From Mycetocola tolaasinivorans (GTDB lineage: Bacteria; Actinomycetota; Actinomycetes; Actinomycetales; Microbacteriaceae): a stretch of 64,000 nt of DNA. The stretch spans positions 18,987 through 82,986 of the forward strand of contig NZ_RCUX01000013.1 of NCBI RefSeq assembly GCF_003667565.1, given 5' to 3'. This document shows positions 46,078 through 54,850 of the stretch, one piece after another (positions within the stretch are counted from its first letter, which is position 1; every line of letters starts with the position of its first letter). Made by a program: the position numbers and the translations under genes. Below the pieces are notes generated by a model. The model was not told where the DNA came from and ran no database searches. It worked only from the letters and a program-made list of their open reading frames with translations.

Positions 46078-46619
46078 GCGGCACGACCAGCAGCGCGGGC
46101 CTGACCTGCGCGCTGCCCGCCGTCCCCTCACACGCCGATACCGAACGCACCTGGGACGGGCCGGACGCTCACGAGCGCTACAACATTCTGCGCCGCTCGC
46201 GCTCGGTCGCGATCGTCGGAGCCTCCCCCAACACCGCGCGTTCAAGCTACTTTGTGGCCACGTACCTGCTGCAGTCCTCGAACTTCCGGGTGTACTTCGT
46301 CAACCCGCGCGCCACCGAGATCCTGGGGCAGCCCGTGTATCCGGATCTCGCCTCGCTGCCCGAGGTACCGGACATCGTGGACGTCTTCCGCAAGCACTCC
46401 GACCTCCCGCAGGTGGTCGAGGAGGCCGCGGCCGTCGGCGCGAAAACCGTGTGGTTCCAGCTTGGACTCTGGAACGAGGAGGCGGCCGCCCTCGCCGAGA
46501 GCAGGGGCCTCGAGGTCGTGATGGATCGCTGCATGAAGATCGAGCACGCCCGCTTCCACGGCGGCCTCAACCTCATGGGATTCAACACCGGCCAGATCGA
46601 CGCTCGGCGCCGCCGCTAG
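46074..46619 (+). CDS. CoA-binding domain protein
   Basis: 181 residues with one Rossmann-like CoA-binding domain (SVAIVGASPNTARSSYFVATYL to VWFQLGLWNEEAAALAESRGLEVVMDRCMKIEH). It is repeatedly found after metY in bacteria, with unknown role, perhaps in acyl-CoA-linked regulation of the acetylated substrate. GTG overlaps the metY stop. Its stop overlaps the stop of the convergent gene in the four bases CTAG. Confidence 0.9.
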   Translation: MSGTTSSAGLTCALPAVPSHADTERTWDGPDAHERYNILRRSRSVAIVGASPNTARSSYFVATYLLQSSNFRVYFVNPRATEILGQPVYPDLASLPEVPDIVDVFRKHSDLPQVVEEAAAVGAKTVWFQLGLWNEEAAALAESRGLEVVMDRCMKIEHARFHGGLNLMGFNTGQIDARRRR

Positions 46620-47095
46620 CGGGTAACAGACTCCCGCGGAGCGCTCTCGCTCCGCTCCAATTCCCGCGCCGGTGGCCTCACCAGCGCGGGAATTGCGCCA
46701 TAGACGATGCCCGCCATCACGAGGAGCACGCCGGCTCCGGCGCGGGCGTCACTCGCGGAGGCCAGGTCGAGCGTGCTGCCGGCCGCGGTAATCCACATCA
46801 GTGCGGTGACCGCCGACGCGCTCGCGGGGATCGCGACCCACCAGCGCAGCGCGGCGGTCGGCATTTTCCAGGGGAACACCGCGGCGAGCGCGATCACGGC
46901 GCTCACACCCGAGGCCCAGAGCATCGACGTGTACAGCGAATCCTCCGGCGTAAACGCGGTGGGGCCGGATCCCTGCCAGTGGCTCGGGACCTCCGCCGTG
47001 AAGCGCCCCTCCCAGAGCGCGCGGCACAGAATGAGCGCGATCACCGGTACCAGAATCAGTACCGCGGAAAGCAGGGATCTTCCGATGGGTCGCAT
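46616..47095 (-). CDS. Hypothetical membrane protein with four helices
   Basis: 159 residues. Hydrophobic segments at about 7-25, 50-68, 78-98 and 115-135 with a polar loop after the first (FTAEVPSHWQGSGPTAFTP). The loop pattern HWQGSGP resembles DUF1648-type small membrane proteins, where similar loops occur, but the match is weak. The start is ATG 47095; GGAGG lies 11 bases before it. Function unknown. Confidence 0.65.
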   Translation of the reverse strand: MRPIGRSLLSAVLILVPVIALILCRALWEGRFTAEVPSHWQGSGPTAFTPEDSLYTSMLWASGVSAVIALAAVFPWKMPTAALRWWVAIPASASAVTALMWITAAGSTLDLASASDARAGAGVLLVMAGIVYGAIPALVRPPARELERSESAPRESVTR

Positions 47096-47186
47096 TAGCT
47101 CGTGTCCTCCGTTGTCGGGCGCGGGTCTCCCCACACCCTAGCCGAGGCCACACCCTCGTGGATACCCGCCCGGCGCATCGCGGAGA

Positions 47187-47954
47187 CTACCCGCGCACCC
47201 CGTAGGCGACGTAGTCGTTGAGGTACTGCCAGAGCGTCCCGGCCTCGCGAAAACCCGCGATCCGCAGGGCTTCGACGTGGAACGCGGCGGTCGGCGCGGG
47301 GTCATCATGAATCGTCGCGAACCGACGGTCCCGTTCGGTGATCAGCGCGCCAAACTCCTCACGCTGGCCCAGGCGAGACCACCACTCGTCCCAGTTCGGG
47401 GTTCCGGTAGAAAACGCCGCCCGCTGTGCCGCGGCATCATCCGCCTCCGCGAGGCGAGTGAACTCGCTCGCCGCGGGAGCTCCCGCAAAGTGGTCGGCGT
47501 TGAGCACGATGCCTCCGGGGACGATGATGCCCGCCAGCGCGCCATAGAGGGCGACGAGGTCGGCGTTGGGCAGCCAGTGGAGCGCGGTGCTGGACACCGC
47601 CACATCCGGCCGGACCCCACCCAGCACATCGCTCCAGCGGGGGTCGCGCAGGTTGACCTCGTGGATGATCGACCGCGTGCCAAAGGGTGCAAGGTTATGG
47701 CGGGCGACCTCCAGCAGCGCGGGGTCCGCATCGAGCGTGATCACCGTGGCGTCAGGGAAGCGTTCCAGGATCAGCCGTGAAAACGAACCGAGGCCGCCCC
47801 CGAGGTCCAGAACCGTGCGCGGCGGGTTTTCTCGGTAGCCCAGGGCGTCAAGGACCACCTCGAAGCGCTGGGATCGGTGACGGATGTACGCCTCCTGCTG
47901 GGCCTCCCACTCGGAAATCAGGGTGTCGAGGGTGGGGATAGCGGTGTGCGTCAT
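47187..47954 (-). CDS. SAM-dependent methyltransferase
   Basis: 255 residues, class I methyltransferase. VLDLGGGLGSFSRLI is motif I, VITLDADP motif II, and VAVSSTALHWLPN motif IV as in Tam/UbiE-like small-molecule methylases. It is divergent from the metal/F420-0-type importer with 55 bp between the starts. An AAAGG ribosome site lies five bases before ATG 47954. A link to the importer (for example modification of a chelator) is inference only. Confidence 0.85.
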   Translation of the reverse strand: MTHTAIPTLDTLISEWEAQQEAYIRHRSQRFEVVLDALGYRENPPRTVLDLGGGLGSFSRLILERFPDATVITLDADPALLEVARHNLAPFGTRSIIHEVNLRDPRWSDVLGGVRPDVAVSSTALHWLPNADLVALYGALAGIIVPGGIVLNADHFAGAPAASEFTRLAEADDAAAQRAAFSTGTPNWDEWWSRLGQREEFGALITERDRRFATIHDDPAPTAAFHVEALRIAGFREAGTLWQYLNDYVAYGVRG

Positions 47955-47996
47955 GCGGGCCTTTCGGTCGTGGTTCGAGACGGGGTGAAGTTTTGC

Positions 47997-48002
47997 TACG
48001 AT
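47997..48002 (+). promoter_or_regulatory. -10 element of the importer operon, leaderless
   Basis: TACGAT stands seven bases before ATG 48010. There is no ribosome site, so transcription probably starts at the ATG. Confidence 0.5.
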
Positions 48003-48009
48003 CATACTC

Positions 48010-49050
48010 ATGAAATTGAGAATCATTATCATTAGCGTTGCCGCGGCGGCCACCCTGGCCCTCACCGGATGCGGATCGGCAGACTCCCCGCCCGCCGCAT
48101 CGCCCTCTTCCGCCTCCGCTTCCACCCCCGGCGGCCACACCACCTATCCCCTGACCCTCACCAACTGCGGAACCGACGTCACCTACCCCGCTGCCCCCAG
48201 CCGAGCCGTCACGCTCAACCAGTCGGCCGCCGAAATCCTCGTGAAGCTCGGGGTCACCCCACGGATCGCCGGCACCGGCTACGAGATCGACACCGTTCCC
48301 ACGGAGCTGGAGAAGGACTACTCCTCGATCCCGCAGCTCAGCGGCCCCGGCCAAAACATCACCCACGAGGGCCTTCTCGGCGCTCAGCCCGATTTCGTGT
48401 ACTCCTCGTTTGCGAGCTTCTTCACCGCCGAAAACACCGGCGAGCGCGCCGAACTGCACCGCCTCGGGGTGCCCACCTACCTCACCGAGTTTGACTGCAC
48501 CTTCCACTCAAAGGTGGCCGGAGCCTCATTCGACATGCTCTTCAACGAGTACCGTGACCTGGCCAAGATCTTCGACGTTCAGCCGGCCGGAGACGCCCTG
48601 ATCGCCGAGCAGAAGGCCGTCGTGGATGCGGGGGTCGCCACCTCAAAGAAGCTCACCAGCTCACCGCGGGTCATGTGGTTCTACTCCACCTACGATGGCG
48701 CGCCCTACGCGGCGGGCCCCGGCGGGCTCCCCCAGCACATCACCGACATCCTGGGGGCCACAAATGTATTTGCCGATGCCAGTACCAAGTGGCCAGAGGT
48801 GAGCTGGGACGAGGTTGCCGCCCGCAACCCCGACGTCATCATCCTCGCCGATCTCACCCGGGGCAAGCCCGGCGATACCGCGGCCGAAAAGATCGATCTC
48901 CTGAAGAACGACCCGGTGACCGCGAAGCTTGACGCGGTGAAGAATGACCGCTTCATCGTGGTTCCCGGACGCTACATGGATCCGAGCTACGCGAGCGTGC
49001 AGGCGGTCCCCGCCGTGGCCGACGGCCTGCTCGCACTCCAGGAGCGCTAG
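48010..49050 (+). CDS. Substrate-binding lipoprotein of FecB/BtuF-type ABC importer
   Basis: 346 residues. Lipobox ALTGC (Cys 21), a Ser/Pro linker, then a class III periplasmic-binding fold (PSRAVTLNQSAAEILVKLGVTPRIAGTGYE, WDEVAARNPDVIILADL). Closest in type to actinobacterial proteins annotated as F420-0 importers, but also like siderophore or metal-chelate binders. A Fur/Zur-like box lies in codons 3-8. The start is probably leaderless. First gene of a three-gene importer. Confidence 0.9.
   Translation: MKLRIIIISVAAAATLALTGCGSADSPPAASPSSASASTPGGHTTYPLTLTNCGTDVTYPAAPSRAVTLNQSAAEILVKLGVTPRIAGTGYEIDTVPTELEKDYSSIPQLSGPGQNITHEGLLGAQPDFVYSSFASFFTAENTGERAELHRLGVPTYLTEFDCTFHSKVAGASFDMLFNEYRDLAKIFDVQPAGDALIAEQKAVVDAGVATSKKLTSSPRVMWFYSTYDGAPYAAGPGGLPQHITDILGATNVFADASTKWPEVSWDEVAARNPDVIILADLTRGKPGDTAAEKIDLLKNDPVTAKLDAVKNDRFIVVPGRYMDPSYASVQAVPAVADGLLALQER
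48017..48031. promoter_or_regulatory. Fur/Zur-like box inside the start of the importer gene
   Basis: TGAGAATCATTATCA matches the 7-1-7 Fur-family consensus TGATAATNATTATCA at all but one base. It starts seven bases after the A of the ATG, so a bound repressor would block early elongation or the start complex. Confidence 0.65.
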
Positions 49051-49056
49051 ATTCCG

Positions 49057-50181
49057 ATGCCCTCCGCACACCTGAGTGATCAGACCCCGATCGGGCCCGC
49101 CTCCCGGCGGCCCGATCGGGTGCGCCCAGGACAACCGCGCCCCACGCCCTCGCGCCGGTCGCTCCCCCGAACCCTCCTTCTCCCCGCGGGGGCGGCCGGC
49201 GTACTGGTGCTCTCGCTCATTCTCGCGACCCTGTTTGGTACGGCGAATATCGGGCCGGCCGATGTGGTCGCCACCGTGCTGCGTCACGTCGGACTGGGGG
49301 CGCTCGCCCCGAGCCCCGCGCTACCACCGCTTCTCGACGCCCTGGTGTGGGAGTCACGCGTGCCCCGGGTGCTGCTGGCCGCCGTCGTGGGGATGGCGCT
49401 CACCGTCTCGGGCGCGATCCTGCAGTCGGTCACCCGCAACCCGCTGGCAGACCCCTACCTCCTCGGGGTCTCCTCGGGCGCGGGAACCGGTGCCGTGGCC
49501 GTGCTCCTCCTGGGAATAGGGGGCGGCACGCTCTCCCTCTCGGCCGGGGCGTTTCTCGGTGCGCTCGTCTCGTTCGGTTCCCTCCTGCTCCTCACCGGGG
49601 GCGGGCGCACATCGAGCGCCGCCCGAGTGGTCCTCACCGGCGTGCTCGTCTCGCAGTTTTTCTCGGCCCTCACCTCGGTGATCCTGCTCGTGGACGGCGA
49701 TGCCAACTCCACGCGCGGCTTCACCTTCTGGCTGCTCGGATCGCTCAGCGGAGCCCGATGGCCCTCGGTGCTCGTGGCGGGTTCGATCATCCTGGTCGGT
49801 GTGCTCGCGGTGATGTACTTCGTGCCCGCGCTCGACGCCTTCACCTTTGGCTGGGATTCCGCCGCCGCCCTGGGCATCAGCGTGACCTCCGCCCGGATCT
49901 GGCTCATGGTCATCACCGCCGTCATGACCGCCGCGGCGGTCGCAGCCTCGGGGGCCATCGGGTTTGTGGGGCTCCTCGTGCCCCACATCGTCCGCATTCT
50001 CGCCGGCCCGCTTCACCGGGGCCTGCTCCCCCTGTCGGCCCTCGTCGGGGCGATATTCCTCGTGTGGGTAGACACCTTTGCGCGCTCCGCGTTTGCACCC
50101 AACGAGGTGCCGGTGGGGGTCATCACCGCGCTCCTGGGCGCTCCGGCGTTTGCCCTGGTACTGCGTCGGGTGCGTGGCTGA
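49057..50181 (+). CDS. FecCD-type ABC transporter permease
   Basis: 374 residues with an Arg/Pro-rich N-terminal tail (about 40 residues), then eight to ten helices. ALVWESRVPRVLLAAVVGMALTVSGAILQSVTRNPLADPYLLGVSSGAG is the FecCD hallmark. GFVGLLVPHIVRILAGPLHR is the loop that contacts the ATPase. Six bases after the binding-protein stop. Imports a large chelate or cofactor. Confidence 0.93.
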   Translation: MPSAHLSDQTPIGPASRRPDRVRPGQPRPTPSRRSLPRTLLLPAGAAGVLVLSLILATLFGTANIGPADVVATVLRHVGLGALAPSPALPPLLDALVWESRVPRVLLAAVVGMALTVSGAILQSVTRNPLADPYLLGVSSGAGTGAVAVLLLGIGGGTLSLSAGAFLGALVSFGSLLLLTGGGRTSSAARVVLTGVLVSQFFSALTSVILLVDGDANSTRGFTFWLLGSLSGARWPSVLVAGSIILVGVLAVMYFVPALDAFTFGWDSAAALGISVTSARIWLMVITAVMTAAAVAASGAIGFVGLLVPHIVRILAGPLHRGLLPLSALVGAIFLVWVDTFARSAFAPNEVPVGVITALLGAPAFALVLRRVRG

Positions 50182-50960
50182 TGGGTGCGATTTCCGCCGA
50201 GGCACTGACGTGGTCGGTGCACCGCAACAGACTCCTTCACGGCGTCGATCTCGATGTCACCCCCGGCAGCGTAGTCGGACTCCTCGGCCCTAACGGGTCG
50301 GGCAAGACAACGCTCCTGCGGCTGCTCGCCGGGCTGCGTACCCCGGAATCCGGACGCGTACTCCTGGATGGTCGGGATCTCACCGCGCTCTCCCGCGGGG
50401 CAATCGCGCGGCGGGTTGCGGTGATGGAGCAGGACTCCGCGGCGACCACCGGGGATCTCACCGTCCGGCAGGTGGTCGAGCTGGGACGTATTCCTCATCG
50501 CGGGCGCTTCGGTGGCCCCTCGGCTGAGGATCCGGGCATCATCTCCGCCGCGCTTTCCCGTGTGGACCTGATGCACCGGAGTGACGCGGCCTGGTCCACT
50601 CTCTCCGGCGGCGAGAAGCAGCGGGCGCAGCTCGCCCGGGCGCTCGCTCAGGAACCCACCGAGATCCTCCTCGACGAGCCCACCAACCACCTGGATATCC
50701 GGCATCAGATTGACCTGCTCGAACTGCTGCAAACACTCGGGATCACCTGCGTCATCGCGCTCCACGACCTGAACCTCGCCGCACGCTACTGCGATCATGT
50801 GGTGGTCATCAACGGGGGAAAGAGCATGGCCGCGGGCCCGCCGGATCGAGTGCTCACACAAGAGCTCCTCCGCACCGTCTACGGGGTGGATGCGCTGATC
50901 GACCGGGACCCGAAGACGGGCACGCCGCGCATCACCTTTCGTGGATCAATTCGCGAGTGA
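50181..50960 (+). CDS. ABC transporter ATP-binding protein (FecE type)
   Basis: 259 residues. Walker A GPNGSGKTT, signature LSGGEKQR, Walker B ILLDEPTNHLDIRHQ and the switch His in ALHDLNLAARYCD. The start overlaps the permease stop by one base. Last gene of the importer, ending at a strong hairpin. The substrate follows from the binding protein and is open. Confidence 0.94.
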   Translation: MGAISAEALTWSVHRNRLLHGVDLDVTPGSVVGLLGPNGSGKTTLLRLLAGLRTPESGRVLLDGRDLTALSRGAIARRVAVMEQDSAATTGDLTVRQVVELGRIPHRGRFGGPSAEDPGIISAALSRVDLMHRSDAAWSTLSGGEKQRAQLARALAQEPTEILLDEPTNHLDIRHQIDLLELLQTLGITCVIALHDLNLAARYCDHVVVINGGKSMAAGPPDRVLTQELLRTVYGVDALIDRDPKTGTPRITFRGSIRE

Positions 50961-50976
50961 CGCGCTCGCTCCCGCT

Positions 50977-51022
50977 CACACGCAAAACCCCCGACCGCGA
51001 GAGCGATCGGGGGTTTTGTGTG
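50977..51022. terminator. Bidirectional terminator
   Basis: A stem of about 18 bp with two mismatches and a GAGA loop, with A- and T-runs in its base on the two sides, lies between the convergent importer ATPase and carboxypeptidase genes. Confidence 0.85.
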
Positions 51023-51028
51023 CGGTGC

Positions 51029-53671
51029 CTAGACCTCGGTGCGGCGGCGACGCAGCGCGAGCAGCGCTCCGGCACCGAGCAGGAGACCCATCACGGCAAC
51101 AAAGCCGGCCAGTTCAATACCGGTGGTGGCAATCTCCTCCGGGGAGTCCGTCGCGCCCGGGGTCACGGACGGGGTCTGTCCGCCCGGTACGGCCGGGGTC
51201 GCGGAGGACGTTGCCGGGGTGGCCGAGGGCGGGGTGGTCGGGGCCGCGGTGGGTGCCTCGCTCCCGGTACCGCCATCGGTCGGGGTCGGGGTCCCGCTCG
51301 GAGTTGCGGTCGGGCTCGGGGAGACCGACGGGCTCGGGATCACCGATGGGGTCGGGCTCGGAGTACCGCCGTCGATGATCACCGGGGTGACCTCGACCAG
51401 GATCGAGGTGGAGACCCCGTCCAGGGTGGCGGTGATCACGTGCGGGCTCGCGTGGCGGAACGTCACGCGGTTGCCCTCGATGATGTCGGTGTCCACGCTG
51501 CTGGTGAGGGTCACGCGGTCGCTGTAGTCGGCGATCACGTTGCCGAAGTCGTCGTGGCCGAGGGCGGTCACCGTGATGGTGTCGCCCTGCTGGGGTGCCT
51601 CGGCGGAGATGCTCAGGGCAAAGCGCGCGAGTTCGGCGGCGGAGACCGCGAAGGTGAGCTCCACATCGACGTGACCCACACCGTTGTCGATGCGCACGGT
51701 GGCGGTGCTCGGGCCGGCGACCCTGGCGGTGCCGGTCAGGGCTCCGGTCGCCTCGTTCAGGGTGAGCCCGGCGGGCAGTGCGCCCTCGGTTACGGTGAAC
51801 GACGCGGGAACCGCCGAGGTCACGGGCAGGCTCAGGGCCTGCTCTTCCCCGGCCACCAGGTCAAACTCGGTGTCTCCGGTGTAGACGGGAGCATCGAGTG
51901 CGGGGGCGGCCGCGGCACGCCACGGTCCCCACTCTCCCGATCCGTTCTGGGCACGAACAAACACGCTGTTCGCGGCGGAGTTGGTACGGTCCACCGCGAT
52001 ATCGCCGGAGAAGATCACGGTCTTTCCGGGCGTCGCAATGCTCAGCGCGGTTGCCTCGTTGATGGCGTTGCGATCGGTGGCGAGCGCCGCCTGAACCGCG
52101 GTGATGTCGGTGGTGGCGGGGCGGCGCGCGGCCGAGGTGCGCTCGTTGCCGTAGGCCTCATCGGTGGCGGAACCGGACACCGTGACGGTGCCGTCTTCGC
52201 CGCGGACAGCGTCAACCTCGGTGACGACTCCGCCGAGTGCGGCGGTGTAGGGCGCGTAGGCGGCCTCCGCCGCGAAGCGGATCCCGGGAGCGGTCTTCTC
52301 CCAGAAGCCGGGCACGCGGCTGTAGGCGGGGAAGAAGCCACCGGTGGCGCCGGTACCGATCTCGTAGGTGTACGCGGGCACGCCGAGCTGGGAGTAGATC
52401 CAGTCGATGTCGTTTCCGGCGTTGTTGTAGAGAATCTCACCGGCCTTACCGGTCTGGAATCCGTTCACAAACGACTGCCGGAAGGCGTTGGCCTTGATCG
52501 GCTCGAGGTTCGGAACCGCGTCGGTGGTGCTGTACGCGTAGGGATAGATGACGTAGTCGGCATACGCGTGGAGGTTCACGTAGGTGCCGGTGCGGGTTTC
52601 CGGGGCCGCGGAGTCACTCTCGGTGCGGTACTCGCCAAAGAGCTCGGTCAGCAGCGCCGAGAACTGCGTAATTTCCGGTTCAGAGGAGGGGCTCACCCCC
52701 AGGTAGCTGGGGCTGGTCGGGTTGGTGCTGGTGCTCGCCCCGCCCCACTTATAGGCCCAGTTCCGGTTGAGATCCACGCCGTACTGCTGGCTGGACCAGT
52801 TCGCCGAGGTCGGTGCGAAGAGGGTGTCGTTGGCGTTCTTGCGCTGCCAGGCACGCGAGGAGTTTGCCGGGACCGCGTCGCCCGTGGCGTTCTTCGGCGA
52901 GGTCTCCAGGGCCGTTTCAACCAGGCGGATGCCGTCCGGGTTGTTCTGGAAGTTGATCCACACCTCGGTGCTGTCCAGCAGCGAGGTGATCTGCGGGTCG
53001 ACGCCATAGCCATTCAGCAGCTCGGTGGCGTAGCGCCAGGCGAGCTCGCTGGTGATGATCTCGCGGGCGTGGGCCTGGGCGGCCAGGACGAAGCGCGGGC
53101 GACCCTGCTGGCCGTTGTCGGGGGCGGGCTGCTTCGCCACATCGGCGGTGATGCGCACGGCGAGAAGGTCGCTACCGCCGCGGCCGTTGACCTTGTTCCA
53201 CGACCTACCAAAGTTCACCCGCTGAACGAGCTCGGGGTACTTTTCCGCGATGTCTCCGGCGAACTGCTCGTAGGCGGCAGAGGTGCGGTAACCGCCGAAG
53301 TAGGTCGCATACTCGGTGCCGGCGAGGCGCGCGGGAACCGGATAGGCCGGTTCCGCGGCCGCGGCAAATGAGCGGGCACGCGGGGCGGGGGAACCCTGCC
53401 CGACGGAGTCCGCATAGCTGACCGAGCGGGTAACACTCACGCCGCGCTGCGCGAGGATTCCGGCGGTTTCGGGGTCGGCCAGGACCACGAGTCCGTCGTT
53501 TGTGGCCTCGACAACATCGAGGTCGGCAATCAAATCCGCGGCGGATGCGGGGACGGTCAGGAGCTGTGGGCCCGCCTCCCCCGGTGCTGCCGCGGCGGGC
53601 GGGCCGAGTGCGAGCCCGCCGATCAGGAGGGTCGACAGCGCACTCGCCGCGACCAGTTTACGAATAGCCAT
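51029..53671 (-). CDS. Secreted M14 zinc carboxypeptidase with wall anchor
   Basis: 880 residues. Signal peptide (1-29, ends AAAA). M14 domain about 110-460 with zinc ligands His201, Glu204 (AHARE) and His368 (NLHAY), the substrate pocket GVDLNRNW and catalytic Glu437 (YTYEIGT). Two immunoglobulin-like or bacterial Ig modules follow (about 575-755), the first with a His/Glu-poor linker. A Pro/Thr/Ser-rich wall spacer precedes IATTG (847-851), a hydrophobic helix and RRRR, a sortase signal of the LAxTG class. It probably trims peptides at the cell surface. Confidence 0.93.
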   Translation of the reverse strand: MAIRKLVAASALSTLLIGGLALGPPAAAAPGEAGPQLLTVPASAADLIADLDVVEATNDGLVVLADPETAGILAQRGVSVTRSVSYADSVGQGSPAPRARSFAAAAEPAYPVPARLAGTEYATYFGGYRTSAAYEQFAGDIAEKYPELVQRVNFGRSWNKVNGRGGSDLLAVRITADVAKQPAPDNGQQGRPRFVLAAQAHAREIITSELAWRYATELLNGYGVDPQITSLLDSTEVWINFQNNPDGIRLVETALETSPKNATGDAVPANSSRAWQRKNANDTLFAPTSANWSSQQYGVDLNRNWAYKWGGASTSTNPTSPSYLGVSPSSEPEITQFSALLTELFGEYRTESDSAAPETRTGTYVNLHAYADYVIYPYAYSTTDAVPNLEPIKANAFRQSFVNGFQTGKAGEILYNNAGNDIDWIYSQLGVPAYTYEIGTGATGGFFPAYSRVPGFWEKTAPGIRFAAEAAYAPYTAALGGVVTEVDAVRGEDGTVTVSGSATDEAYGNERTSAARRPATTDITAVQAALATDRNAINEATALSIATPGKTVIFSGDIAVDRTNSAANSVFVRAQNGSGEWGPWRAAAAPALDAPVYTGDTEFDLVAGEEQALSLPVTSAVPASFTVTEGALPAGLTLNEATGALTGTARVAGPSTATVRIDNGVGHVDVELTFAVSAAELARFALSISAEAPQQGDTITVTALGHDDFGNVIADYSDRVTLTSSVDTDIIEGNRVTFRHASPHVITATLDGVSTSILVEVTPVIIDGGTPSPTPSVIPSPSVSPSPTATPSGTPTPTDGGTGSEAPTAAPTTPPSATPATSSATPAVPGGQTPSVTPGATDSPEEIATTGIELAGFVAVMGLLLGAGALLALRRRRTEV

Positions 53672-53760
53672 GTGATTGGTTTCCTTTCGGGAGGTGCGGT
53701 GGGTGCCCGCACCGAATCCAACACGGTATCCACCGGGTATTACGTACCCCTAACGGGTGT

Positions 53761-53785
53761 GTAATGCGGGGTAACGGAGCGTTAC
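53761..53785. promoter_or_regulatory. GTAAY direct repeat plus inverted copy in the divergent promoter region
   Basis: The 304-bp gap between the carboxypeptidase and the rhodanese-like gene holds GTAAT (53761-53765), GTAAC (53771-53775) ten bases on, and GTTAC (53781-53785) in inverted order. Spaced GTAAC repeats recall sites of OmpR-type regulators such as MtrA or GlnR. Nothing else was recognised in the gap apart from the -10 of the rhodanese gene (TACCGT at 53964-53969). Confidence 0.35.
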
Positions 53786-53975
53786 ATCCTCGACACTGCA
53801 CGGGTTTTAGGTGGGGGTGCGGTATGGGCGGCCGTTCGGGGTAGGCGCCTGGATCGCCACCCCTCGGGCCCGAAACCTTTGCGCGAGCTATGCACCGACG
53901 CAGAGTCGGCCGGGAACGGTTACCGCGTATTGCGTGGCCCTCGACGACGTCGGATGTGCGGGTTACCGTTGAGAC

Positions 53976-54782
53976 ATGTCTCCCGTATTCGAAAGTCCCG
54001 TCGTCTCCACTCAGTGGCTCGCCGACCACCTCGGCAGCTCTGCCCTGGTCGTCATCGACGCCACCGTGATGGTGTCCGAAGACGGCGACTATCGGTGCGG
54101 GCGCGCCCACTTCGAACGCTCCGGCCACATCCCGAGTGCCCGCTTTGCGGACCTCCTCTCGGAGTTTTCCCACCCGGATGCCCCGGGGCTGCACCGCCCC
54201 GATCCCGCGTGCCTCGCGGCCGCCGTCGCCCGTCTCGGAATCACCCCGGAGAGCCGGGTCGTGGTCTACGACACCCAGCGCGGTCAGTGGGCCGCGCGGC
54301 TGTGGTGGCTCCTGCGCACCGCCGGGTTCGACGAGGTCGCGGTGCTCGATGGCGGGCTCACCGCCTGGCTGAGTGAGCACCGTTCCGTCGAGACAGGCAC
54401 GGGTTCGGTCGTCCTGCCCCGGTCGGAGTTTGTGCCCACGCCGCGCCCCGAGCTCTGGGTTGATCCCGTCTCCGTGGGGGCCGAGAGCGCGCTCACCCCG
54501 GTCACCGTGGTGAGCGGTTCGCGCGTGGCCCTGCCCCGCACCGGCCCACGTGATCACGCGCTGAGTGTGCCGCTCACCGCCATCACCCGCGCGAGCGATC
54601 ACACCCTCGTCTCCGATGCGCGGCTGCGCGAGCTCTACGCCCCCGCGCTGCGTTCGGGCCTCCCCATCATCACGGCCGATGGCGGCGAGGTCACCGCGAG
54701 CGCCACCGCCCTGGCCCTCGCCCTGGCCGGTGCCCGCGACGTCCGGGTACTCGATGGGAGCCTGCCGCTGGTTCCGGCATAG
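53976..54782 (+). CDS. Two-domain rhodanese-like protein without catalytic Cys
   Basis: 268 residues, paired rhodanese domains like thiosulfate/mercaptopyruvate sulfurtransferase (VVVYDTQRGQWAARLWWLL, VLDGGLTAWL). The C-terminal active loop reads TADGGEVTA; Asp235 stands where the intact paralogue at 59674-60507 has Cys235 in TTCGSGITA. The second domain is also short of the DSR motif. It cannot do normal sulfur transfer and may bind or regulate instead. Leaderless start: TACCGT, six bases, ATG. The next gene, hrpA, is on the same strand. Confidence 0.88.
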   Translation: MSPVFESPVVSTQWLADHLGSSALVVIDATVMVSEDGDYRCGRAHFERSGHIPSARFADLLSEFSHPDAPGLHRPDPACLAAAVARLGITPESRVVVYDTQRGQWAARLWWLLRTAGFDEVAVLDGGLTAWLSEHRSVETGTGSVVLPRSEFVPTPRPELWVDPVSVGAESALTPVTVVSGSRVALPRTGPRDHALSVPLTAITRASDHTLVSDARLRELYAPALRSGLPIITADGGEVTASATALALALAGARDVRVLDGSLPLVPA

Positions 54783-54850
54783 TTCTCCGCCCGAGCGGAT
54801 CCGACCGTGGACACGCGCGGGCGGCGCGAAAAGACGTAGAATGGAACGTT

